25,370 nucleotides of DNA from Acidithiobacillus sp. (lineage in GTDB: Bacteria; Pseudomonadota; Gammaproteobacteria; Acidithiobacillales; Acidithiobacillaceae), in NCBI GenBank assembly GCA_028065135.1, contig JAPTWR010000119.1, positions 1-25,370 of the forward strand, in the 5' to 3' direction. This document shows positions 1 through 4,969 of the stretch, one piece after another; position 1 is the first letter of the stretch; every line of letters begins with the position of its first letter. Below the pieces are notes generated by a model. That model saw only the letters and a list, made by a program, of their open reading frames with translations. It was not told the origin of the DNA and did not search any database. Both the position numbers and the translations under genes were made by a program.

Positions 1-339
1 AAGACCGTCAGCCCAGACTGTCTCCAGGGCCATCGCATCAGAAAAGGAGCGGATGCCCAGATCGGTCAGAGCATAGAGGGGGGAGCTCTGGTGGTATGGA
101 TTCAGGCATCGCTCGAAAAAGCCATCCTTTTCCATTTTGTTGAGCTGTTTCTGCGCCCCTTGGTGGGTGATCCCCATAGCCTCGGCAATTTGAGGGGCGG
201 AGAGGGGTTTCCCGGCGAGCGCAACGGCGCCTATCACTTGCCACCTGGCGCTCGTGAGATTGAGGGGTTTGACCAGATCGTCGCCCTTCTTCAGCAGACG
301 GCCATGCAGGCGAAATATCAAGGCATACAGCCTGGGCAT
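1..339 (-). CDS. MarR-family transcriptional regulator, 5' part (3' end off window)
   Basis: The minus strand reads open from an ATG at 339-337 to the left edge, 113 codons without a stop, with an in-frame TAG a few codons upstream. The protein begins MPRLYALIFRLHGRLLKKGDD and continues with a winged-helix pattern: LTSARWQVIGAVALAG, then the helix-turn-helix APQIAEAMGITHQGAQKQL, then the wing region ending in YALTDLG. This is the normal order of a MarR-type DNA-binding domain (about residues 25-100). Such proteins are usually dimeric repressors responding to small ligands; the ligand here is unknown. It is transcribed away from the rest of the window, and the roughly 200 bp between it and the gene at 542 must hold its promoter. 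No strong ribosome binding site precedes the ATG, so the start is only probable. Confidence 0.72.
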   Translation of the reverse strand, partial: MPRLYALIFRLHGRLLKKGDDLVKPLNLTSARWQVIGAVALAGKPLSAPQIAEAMGITHQGAQKQLNKMEKDGFFERCLNPYHQSSPLYALTDLGIRSFSDAMALETVWADGL

Positions 340-489
340 CGGCTTGTTTGCCTGCGCGCTTGACGCGCACGTGCTTTCCCACGTCTAACGGCGACATTTT
401 GTTGCGCCGAGTAACATCATTTAACCCGTTGCGGGGATTGGATTCGCATGCAACCCAGCAAATTCGGGCACATAGCTGCGCGGCCATAT

Positions 490-505
490 TGGCGTAAAAA
501 TTGCC
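490..505 (+). promoter_or_regulatory. Candidate sigma-54 promoter (-24/-12) for the gene at 542
   Basis: The sequence reads TGGCGT-AAAAA-TTGCC, matching the sigma-54 consensus TGGCAC-N5-TTGCW with the invariant GG (491-492) and GC (503-504) separated by exactly 10 bases. The predicted start, about 12 bases beyond the GC, is near 515, giving a short leader to the ATG at 542. The same type of element occurs upstream of two other transcription units in the window. Confidence 0.6.
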
Positions 506-541
506 TGCCCGGTATAGCTTCCATTCGAGAGAGACATCAAT

Positions 542-841
542 ATGCATGCAACGCCGGACAATATGGCAGAAAGCATGGAACGCCAGTGCGAATTGCCTTC
601 CGGCAGGCCGTCGGCTACCCCGGCACTGCTTGAGGACGTTCGTATGGTGCAGAGAGAGCTGGGTCATCTGGCTGCAGAGTTGCGCTATTGTCAGGAAACT
701 GGCGAATCCGCTGATCTGGATGAGTGGATATTCTCCCTGATTTTTCTGGAAACACGCATGCACAAACTGGCGCAGCACTTCGTCCGGCCCGACAATGCGT
801 TCCCTGAATGGCGACGCTCGGCACTCAGCTGCCTGTCATAG
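542..841 (+). CDS. Hypothetical protein, 99 aa
   Basis: I do not recognise this protein. It starts at ATG 542 after a purine-rich stretch GAGAGAGA at 527-534 with 7-base spacing. The predicted protein is soluble and mostly helical, with a mid-section rich in Leu, Glu and Arg (ALLEDVRMVQRELGHLAAEL) and a C-terminal helix containing ETRMHKLAQHF. There is no signal peptide and no membrane segment. It lies 14 bases upstream of the next gene and probably forms a two-gene unit with it, driven by the sigma-54 element at 490-505. That placement suggests a link to the Tad pilus cluster, but no function can be assigned. An alternative reading frame on the same strand (501-740) lacks a comparable start context. 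Confidence 0.6.
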   Translation: MHATPDNMAESMERQCELPSGRPSATPALLEDVRMVQRELGHLAAELRYCQETGESADLDEWIFSLIFLETRMHKLAQHFVRPDNAFPEWRRSALSCLS

Positions 842-855
842 GACAGGGCTAGAAT

Positions 856-1188
856 ATGCTCATGTTCATGTATTGGGCCATTCGCATGCCATTTATCTGG
901 ATGGTAACCGTGATTTATTTTCTTCCGTCCGTCCGTGCGTGGAAAAACGGCTGTCGTCATGCGCATTGGCGCAGACTTCTGTTATTGAATGGATTGCTGG
1001 GATGGACGGGGATATGCTGGTGGCAAACTTGGAAACGTGCACGCTGGTCAAGCCCCATGATATTTGCGGGGAAAGCCGGCCCCGCTTACCTTGACAAGGA
1101 TGCACCCCCGCCGTTGCGCGCGGGGAGGATCGCTCTTGCCGTGAGTGGCGCCTTGCTGGCGATTGCGCTGGTGGTGATGGGACATTAA
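856..1188 (+). CDS. Superinfection-immunity-like small membrane protein
   Basis: This 110-residue protein has an N-terminal hydrophobic segment (about residues 8-27), then YFLPSVRAWKNG, a basic stretch, and LLLLNGLLGWTGICWWQTWK (about 41-60). A final membrane segment is at 91-108. The pattern YFLPS followed by Arg/Lys/His residues and then LNxxLGWTxxGW is the signature of the superinfection-immunity family (PF14373 type), named for a phage T4 inner membrane protein that blocks DNA entry but widespread in bacterial chromosomes with no known role. An AGGG ribosome binding site lies at 845-848, 7 bases before the ATG. The extra C-terminal membrane helix makes it longer than the usual member. It probably follows the gene at 542 in one transcript. 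Family placement is from pattern recognition; a pilus-related function would be inference. Confidence 0.65.
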   Translation: MLMFMYWAIRMPFIWMVTVIYFLPSVRAWKNGCRHAHWRRLLLLNGLLGWTGICWWQTWKRARWSSPMIFAGKAGPAYLDKDAPPPLRAGRIALAVSGALLAIALVVMGH

Positions 1189-1313
1189 AGAAATCCCCGG
1201 TTCAGTATAGGGCGTCGTTGTATCGCCGCCCGGAAGCATCTCGGCAGTTCGGTACGGCGACGGAGAGATCTCCGCCCGATGCATACCCTGTTCAGCGTGG
1301 TGCTTTGTGTGGA

Positions 1314-1329
1314 TGGCAATGTGTTTGCG
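1314..1329 (+). promoter_or_regulatory. Second, upstream sigma-54-like element
   Basis: The bases read TGGCAA-TGTGT-TTGCG, with GG at 1315-1316 and GC at 1327-1328 separated by 10 bases. It is a slightly weaker match than the element at 1423-1438 and would give a start about 110 bases further upstream. It could be an alternative promoter, a decoy binding site for RNA polymerase-sigma-54, or chance. Confidence 0.35.
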
Positions 1330-1335
1330 GAGGTT

Positions 1336-1392
1336 ACAATGCGGCACCAAATCCGTAACACCACATCCTTGTGGGATTATATACCGCATTGT
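1336..1392. promoter_or_regulatory. Inverted ACAATGCGG pair, candidate activator-binding site
   Basis: ACAATGCGG at 1336-1344 and its exact reverse complement CCGCATTGT at 1384-1392 flank a 39-base spacer. The pair ends 31 bases upstream of the sigma-54 element at 1423. The core ACAATGCG also occurs at 792-799, 2333-2340 and, inverted, at 2855-2863, and I found no copy elsewhere in the window. An enhancer for the sigma-54 activator encoded at 13981 is a natural reading, but it is an inference. Confidence 0.4.
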
Positions 1393-1422
1393 TTTCAGTC
1401 GAAAATTAACCACCCCAACGTA

Positions 1423-1438
1423 TGGCATGGCTTTTGCT
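1423..1438 (+). promoter_or_regulatory. Candidate sigma-54 promoter for the Gly/Leu-repeat protein
   Basis: The bases read TGGCAT-GGCTT-TTGCT, with GG at 1424-1425 and GC at 1436-1437 and the canonical 10 bases between. The predicted start is near 1449, leaving a leader of about 50 bases before the ATG at 1501. It shares TGGCAT and TTGCT exactly with the flp promoter element at 2543-2558. Confidence 0.62.
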
Positions 1439-1500
1439 GATCTAATTTTGCCGCCGTTGCGGTGCTTTGCTTCGTAGTAATTAATTTATCTGGAGGATTT

Positions 1501-1929
1501 ATGGCACTGAATATTGGAGGCCTGTTGGGCGGCCTGTTGGGCGGAACAACGACTGCAGCGGGTAGCGCCGGGGGCCTGTTAGGAGGTCTCTTGGGCGGAA
1601 CGACGAGTGCAGTGGGCGGCACCGTAGCAGGACTATTGGGTGGGGTGACTCCCGTTTTAGGTGCCGTAGACAGCACCGTGGCCGGTCTGGTGGGTGCAGT
1701 GACCCCGGTTTTGAGCGGCACGCTGGGCGCCGTGGACAATACCCTGACCACCGTGGTTGGCGACACCGAGAGCCTGTTGAACAACGTGGTTAGCAATACC
1801 GGAACCGCTCTTGCGGCGGTAACAAACGATGTCAACAGTCTAACTTCCGGCACACTCGGTGCCTTATCGCCGACGCTGAGCACGGTTACCGGGACTGCGG
1901 GTGGGCTGCTGACCGGCCTCGGTCTCTGA
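1501..1929 (+). CDS. Gly/Leu-rich 18-residue-repeat protein, 142 aa
   Basis: The ATG at 1501 has a strong ribosome binding site (GGAGG, 1492-1496). Residues 6-81 form four imperfect tandem repeats: two near-identical 18-residue units beginning GGLLGGLLGGTT (6-23, 24-41), one diverged 18-residue unit with VAGLLGGVTPVLGAVDST (42-59) and one 22-residue unit with VTPVLSGTLGAVDNT (60-81). The rest is rich in Thr, Val, Leu, Asn and Gly and ends GGLLTGLGL. Lys and Arg are absent and Cys is absent; the only charged residues I see are a few Asp and Glu. There is no signal peptide. I recognise no family. A secreted or surface structural protein, possibly exported by the T1SS encoded downstream, fits its composition and its own sigma-54 promoter, but this is inference. 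RTX nonapeptides are not present. Confidence 0.75.
   Translation: MALNIGGLLGGLLGGTTTAAGSAGGLLGGLLGGTTSAVGGTVAGLLGGVTPVLGAVDSTVAGLVGAVTPVLSGTLGAVDNTLTTVVGDTESLLNNVVSNTGTALAAVTNDVNSLTSGTLGALSPTLSTVTGTAGGLLTGLGL
1516..1743 (+). repeat. In-frame tandem repeats coding 18-residue units
   Basis: Units lie at 1516-1569, 1570-1623, 1624-1677 and 1678-1743. The first two are almost identical at protein level but use many different synonymous codons (for example ctgttgggc against ctgttagga), so the similarity is kept by selection on the protein rather than by a very recent duplication. Confidence 0.7.
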
Positions 1930-1964
1930 TCCGGCTTTACTGAATCGGCCCGATAAAGGGCTGG

Positions 1965-2001
1965 TGGCTTGGTGGTGTAATTTGCTGCCAGGCCATTTTT
2001 T
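1965..2001 (+). terminator. Rho-independent terminator after the repeat protein
   Basis: TGGCTTGG (1965-1972) pairs with CCAGGCCA (1988-1995) as an 8-bp stem with one G-U pair and a 15-base loop, followed directly by six T residues (1996-2001). It lies 36 bases after the stop codon of the repeat protein and would make that gene a single-gene transcript, separate from the flp operon. Confidence 0.6.
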
Positions 2002-2332
2002 GTGCTCCCGGTCCCCGACCCGGTTATTTCTGAAGGAAGCAAACGCATGCTGGGGCGCTGGCGACGCCATGTCCGAAGTCGGCGTGGAACGCGGTATATT
2101 GCGCGACTGGCAATGGGTCGGCAGTGCTTACCAAGGTCTGCCAGCAGATGCTGAATTGGTGACGTTCAGTATTTTTATATATGCATATGTACTTGTTTTA
2201 TTGGCGCCTATTCAGGCGATAACGGATGCTACGGCGCGTGCGTATGTTCTGGTTGCGTTATTTACCCAGGAAATGAATGTCGCACCATTGCAGCGTTACT
2301 GCCTGCCGCTGTGCTTGGTTTCAGGGTCTGTA

Positions 2333-2340
2333 ACAATGCG
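2333..2340 (+). promoter_or_regulatory. ACAATGCG motif, candidate enhancer site upstream of flp
   Basis: ACAATGCG sits between two GTAAC pentamers (GTAAC-AATGC-GTAAC as written through 2330-2344) and about 200 bases upstream of the flp sigma-54 element, a normal distance for a bacterial enhancer-binding protein. It repeats the core of the inverted pair at 1336-1392. Confidence 0.35.
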
Positions 2341-2542
2341 TAACCTGCGTGGCGAAACGCTACACGCAGCTTCTGGATGCTTAATGATATCAGAATATAA
2401 TATCAGACTGTATTTCACCTCGCTTCACTGCATATGCTGATACACTTCCTCTTGGAATATCTTCATGATAAGGTAAGTAAGCCGATGTAAAGGTCCGCTT
2501 TAAAACCGCCCGCACCATAATGGCCGGTGGATTAAAATGCGT

Positions 2543-2558
2543 TGGCATGCAGTTTGCT
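2543..2558 (+). promoter_or_regulatory. Candidate sigma-54 promoter of the flp-tad operon
   Basis: The bases read TGGCAT-GCAGT-TTGCT, with GG at 2544-2545 and GC at 2556-2557 separated by 10 bases. The predicted transcript start is near 2569, giving a leader of about 73 bases to the flp ATG at 2642. It is the best positioned promoter for the long Tad gene run and matches the element at 1423-1438 in both boxes. Confidence 0.65.
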
Positions 2559-2641
2559 AACCGTTGGGCGCGGAACGGGCGAGCGGGGCTCTGCCGTTAG
2601 GAGCAGCATTCTTTTGGGTGGATTTTGAAGGAGAACGAGCA

Positions 2642-2815
2642 ATGAAGACGTTGAAGAACGCTGTAGCCCGCTTCGTGCGGGAGGAAGATGGGGTCACCGC
2701 CATTGAGTATGGCCTGATCGCCGGTTTGATTGCGGTGGTGATTATTGGAGCGGTAACGACCATTGGTACGAAATTAAATACAGTCTTTACCAACATTGGT
2801 AACGCATTACCGTAA
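2642..2815 (+). CDS. flp: Flp-type type IVb pilin
   Basis: This 57-residue protein is the major pilin subunit of the Tad pilus. It has a short charged leader ending in EEDG, then VTAIEYGLIAGLIAVVII, the invariant Flp motif in which processing falls after Gly17 and Glu22 is at position +5 of the mature pilin. The hydrophobic helix (about 23-47) is followed by a short tail, KLNTVFTNIGNALP. Mature length would be 40 residues, typical of Flp. The ATG follows AAGGAG (2628-2633) at an ideal 8 bases. The prepilin peptidase that should process it is the next gene. Two hairpins directly after the stop probably raise pilin mRNA relative to the assembly genes. Confidence 0.95.
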   Translation: MKTLKNAVARFVREEDGVTAIEYGLIAGLIAVVIIGAVTTIGTKLNTVFTNIGNALP

Positions 2816-2823
2816 GTAGTTTT

Positions 2824-2847
2824 GGTGAGGCGTGAGAGCGCCTCACC
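2824..2847 (+). repeat. Intercistronic hairpin downstream of flp
   Basis: GGTGAGGCG (2824-2832) and CGCCTCACC (2839-2847) form a perfect 9-bp stem with a 6-base loop, 8 bases after the flp stop. No T-run follows, so it looks like an mRNA-stabilising or partially terminating hairpin, as expected where a pilin must outnumber its assembly machinery. Confidence 0.65.
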
Positions 2848-2857
2848 AGTTCAGCCG

Positions 2858-2920
2858 CATTGTGAAAAATCCCTTTCCCCCGCATGGGGGGCGGTAGTCC
2901 CCAGGGGGTTTTTCACAATG
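2858..2920 (+). repeat. Long 16-bp inverted repeat between flp and the peptidase gene
   Basis: CATTGTGAAAAATCCC (2858-2873) pairs with GGGGTTTTTCACAATG (2905-2920), 16 bp with one G-U pair. The 31-base loop contains C-runs and G-runs that can form a second small stem. Its left arm overlaps the CCGCATTGT motif (2855-2863) seen in the upstream regulatory regions. It may be an attenuator, a second stability element or a protein site. Confidence 0.6.
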
Positions 2921-2939
2921 ACAAGAAACGGGAGAAGAC

Positions 2940-3386
2940 GTGGGATGGGAGGAAATCGGGGTGGCCCTGTGGGCGGTCTGGGGAGCGCAGGGCGACTACC
3001 GTCGCCAGCGGCTGCCCAACAGCCTCACCTTGAGTGCCCTGGCGCTCGGGCTGGCGGTGCTGCCGTTGACGGGAAACTGTTTCCTGGGCGCTCCTTGGAG
3101 CAGTGCCCTACTGGGGGTTGCCGCCGCTTTTCTCGCCCTGCTGCCCGCCTATATCTGGCGCCTGGTGTCCGCCGGCGACGTCAAGTTTTTCATGGCCATG
3201 GGCGCCCTGGGCGGGGTGGACATCCTGTTCCCGGTCTATCTCACGGCGGGGATCATCACCTTGGTGCTGGTGGCCCGCGACCGTTTTTTCACGGGCATGG
3301 TGCAGCGACAATACCCCTATGGCGTGGGTCTGGGTCTGGGCTGCGCGCTGGTGGTGCTCAGCCATTGGCGGCTGAGTCTGTCCTGA
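2940..3386 (+). CDS. tadV: Prepilin peptidase, CpaA/TadV family
   Basis: This 148-residue polytopic membrane protein is an aspartyl prepilin peptidase of the short CpaA/TadV type, which lacks the methyltransferase domain of PilD. Both catalytic sites are visible: GDYRRQRLPN with Asp19 and the GDxK motif AGDVKFF with Asp80. Hydrophobic segments follow throughout. It should cleave the Flp leader after Gly17 and probably the TadE pseudopilin. The start is GTG at 2940, preceded by GGGAGA at about 2930-2935. The alternative long frame through this region reads the same bases in another phase and encodes TadE only at its 3' end. It is the second gene of the Tad cluster. Confidence 0.88.
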   Translation: MGWEEIGVALWAVWGAQGDYRRQRLPNSLTLSALALGLAVLPLTGNCFLGAPWSSALLGVAAAFLALLPAYIWRLVSAGDVKFFMAMGALGGVDILFPVYLTAGIITLVLVARDRFFTGMVQRQYPYGVGLGLGCALVVLSHWRLSLS

Positions 3387-3400
3387 CGGGCGTCAAGGAA

Positions 3401-3883
3401 GTGAGGTCAGCACCCCGGCCGACGGAGCGGGGGCAGGCGGCCATCGAGTTTGCCATCGTCTTCCTGCTCTTTTTCGCCATGCTCTGGGGTATCCTCACCT
3501 TCGGCTTCATTTTCGCCGCCCAGAATACCCTGACCATGGCGGCGGAAAACGGTGCGCGGGCCGCCCTGCGCTATCAGCCCGCCACCAACGCGGCTGCTGC
3601 CACCGCCGCACGAATCGCCGCGGCGATGACGGTGGCCACCAACACCGTACAGTGGTTGCAGGCTTTTACCCCAGCCTACAATCCGGCGGCTTACCTCACG
3701 GCGACTTCCGCGCCCTGCACTTATAACGCCAACCTGATCTGCTTTCATGTGCAGATCAGTTACCCCTACGCGCAGCATCCGCTGATTCCGCCCATCCCCG
3801 TCTTTGGTCTGCTCGCCCCCACCCTGCTCGTGGGCAAGGCGACCATGCAGGTGGATCCGGGCAATCTGCTGCCGGGGGGTTGA
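3401..3883 (+). CDS. tadE: TadE-like pseudopilin
   Basis: The 160-residue product starts MRSAPRPTERGQAAIEFAIVF and has the TadE hallmark: a short basic leader, Gly11, then QAAIEF with Glu16 at +5, and one N-terminal hydrophobic helix (about 15-38). The remaining part is an alanine-rich periplasmic domain with AENGARAALRYQP. TadE is a minor pseudopilin needed for Tad pilus biogenesis and is processed by the prepilin peptidase. I chose GTG at 3401, 14 bases after the previous stop. The ribosome binding site AAGGA is unusually close to it, and a TTG at 3364 inside the previous gene is the alternative. No separate TadF is seen. Confidence 0.82.
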   Translation: MRSAPRPTERGQAAIEFAIVFLLFFAMLWGILTFGFIFAAQNTLTMAAENGARAALRYQPATNAAAATAARIAAAMTVATNTVQWLQAFTPAYNPAAYLTATSAPCTYNANLICFHVQISYPYAQHPLIPPIPVFGLLAPTLLVGKATMQVDPGNLLPGG

Positions 3884-3993
3884 CGCGGCCGGGTTTTTTA
3901 ATCGAGCAGTGATCTATAACGCTGGCCGTCAGGCCATTCAGATAACAGACTGGTGCCCGCGTAGGCGAGGCCACCACAGGGAGGAAACGTAGC

Positions 3994-4956
3994 ATGGGAA
4001 ATACCGCGAAGATCGTGATCGCGATACTGGTCTTGCTGGCCATCGCCTTGGGGGTGTCGGCCTATATGGTCAGCCAGCCCAGCCCGGTGCTGCCGGTCAA
4101 AACCAGTGCCGTAGCGCCGCAACAGCCAGCGGCAGGGGTGGCCGTGGTGGTGGCGGCGCAAACCCTGTCGGCGGGCGTCCCCATTGCGCAGAACGGGATC
4201 AAGATCCTGCATTACCCCGAATTTCCCGCCGGCGCCTTCCACCAGGCCGCTCACGTCGTCGGCAAGGTGCCGCAGGTGAACATTGGCATGGGCGCCCCGG
4301 TGATGGCCAGCAACCTGTTGTCCGGTCTGGCCACCCAGGTGCCCAGCGGGGATGTGGCCATGGCCGTCGATGTCAACAAGGCCATCGCCGTGGGGGACCA
4401 TCTGCGGCCTGGCGATTTCGTCGATGTGTTCTCCACCCTGGCCGGTGATCAGATGACCATGCACGGTGGCTGGCCCACCCAGAGCCGACTCCTGCTGGCC
4501 GATTTGCGGGTGCTGGCGGTGGGGCCACAAACCGTGGTCCGCCATGTCGCCGAAAGCCGGCCATCGGCCTTTGGTCCGGCGACCGATAACAGCAACCAGC
4601 CGCCCCGCGAGCCGCCCAGCACCGTGGTGCTGGAAGTGCCCGTCGCCTCTGCCGCAACCCTGGCGCTGGCCAGCGGCCAGGGCCATCTCTTGCTCGCGCT
4701 GCGCAACCCCAAAGACCACGCCCAGCCCGATACCCAGGCCTTCCCGACCCCACCGCCCGCGTTGATCCCCACCCGACTACCGGTTGCGCAACGCCAGAAG
4801 GCACTGGCCAAGCCGGAGAACCGGGCCTATGCCGGTCTGACCCTGCCGGGTCTGGCGGGTAAGGGTAAAGCGGCCGAACGCGCCATGCACCCGCTGCCAC
4901 CGCCACCGATGATGGAGATCTATCAGGGCGGACAAAAAACAGCGGTACCCTACTAA
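3994..4956 (+). CDS. cpaB: Flp pilus assembly protein CpaB/RcpC
   Basis: The 320-residue protein has one N-terminal membrane segment (about 7-27), then a SAF domain (about 48-110: GVAVVVAAQTLSAGVPI and later GAPVMASNLL). A RcpC-type periplasmic domain follows (AMAVDVNKAIAVGDHLRPGDFVDVF, about 122-147). It links the inner membrane platform with the secretin and is thought to bind peptidoglycan through the SAF fold. The C-terminal region from about residue 200 is proline-rich and variable. GGGAGGAAA lies just before the ATG at 3994. The 110-base gap after tadE is the largest inside the Tad run and ends its first part; I see no clear promoter in it. Confidence 0.9.
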   Translation: MGNTAKIVIAILVLLAIALGVSAYMVSQPSPVLPVKTSAVAPQQPAAGVAVVVAAQTLSAGVPIAQNGIKILHYPEFPAGAFHQAAHVVGKVPQVNIGMGAPVMASNLLSGLATQVPSGDVAMAVDVNKAIAVGDHLRPGDFVDVFSTLAGDQMTMHGGWPTQSRLLLADLRVLAVGPQTVVRHVAESRPSAFGPATDNSNQPPREPPSTVVLEVPVASAATLALASGQGHLLLALRNPKDHAQPDTQAFPTPPPALIPTRLPVAQRQKALAKPENRAYAGLTLPGLAGKGKAAERAMHPLPPPPMMEIYQGGQKTAVPY

Positions 4957-4969
4957 CGAGGCCTGAACG

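Larger units (their letters stand above)
1189..1500. other. Regulatory intergenic region without genes
   Basis: I see no convincing coding sequence in these 312 bases. The stretch holds a 14-bp perfect palindrome CGGAGAGATCTCCG at 1261-1274, two sigma-54-like elements (1314-1329 and 1423-1438) and a 9-bp inverted repeat of ACAATGCGG (1336-1344 and 1384-1392). The ribosome binding site GGAGG lies just before the ATG at 1501. Confidence 0.6.
2002..2641. other. Long upstream region of the flp-tad operon, no convincing gene
   Basis: These 640 bases precede flp. The longest open frame (to 2440) has no ribosome binding site, an erratic composition and overlaps the terminator, so I do not call it. 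Visible elements are an ACAATGCG motif at 2333-2340, a direct repeat of ATATCAGA (2387-2394 and 2400-2407) in an AT-rich patch, and the sigma-54 element at 2543-2558. The length and content suit an enhancer-dependent promoter with distant activator sites. Confidence 0.5.

Noticed and set aside
38..778. Long minus-strand open frame of 246 codons
   Set aside because: It runs through the MarR-like gene in the wrong phase and across the intergenic region and the opposite-strand gene at 542; its composition is not protein-like, whereas the other phase gives a clear winged-helix protein.
1516..1623. GG pairs in the repeat protein read as a double-glycine bacteriocin leader
   Set aside because: The GG pairs recur throughout the repeats, and the local exporter has an inactive C39 domain, so leader cleavage is not supported.
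1395..2048. Minus-strand open frame of 217 codons rich in Pro, Val and Thr
   Set aside because: It is the mirror image of the Gly/Leu repeat gene, whose repetitive GC-rich codons remove stops from the opposite strand; the plus frame has the strong ribosome binding site and promoter.
1964..2440. Plus-strand open frame of 158 codons upstream of flp
   Set aside because: It begins within the terminator, has no ribosome binding site, mixes Cys/Trp-rich and hydrophobic stretches without a domain pattern, and lies in a region that looks regulatory.
3884..3993. Possible terminator after tadE (GGCCGGG followed by six T)
   Set aside because: No convincing complementary arm precedes the T-run, so I do not call a terminator that would split the operon here.
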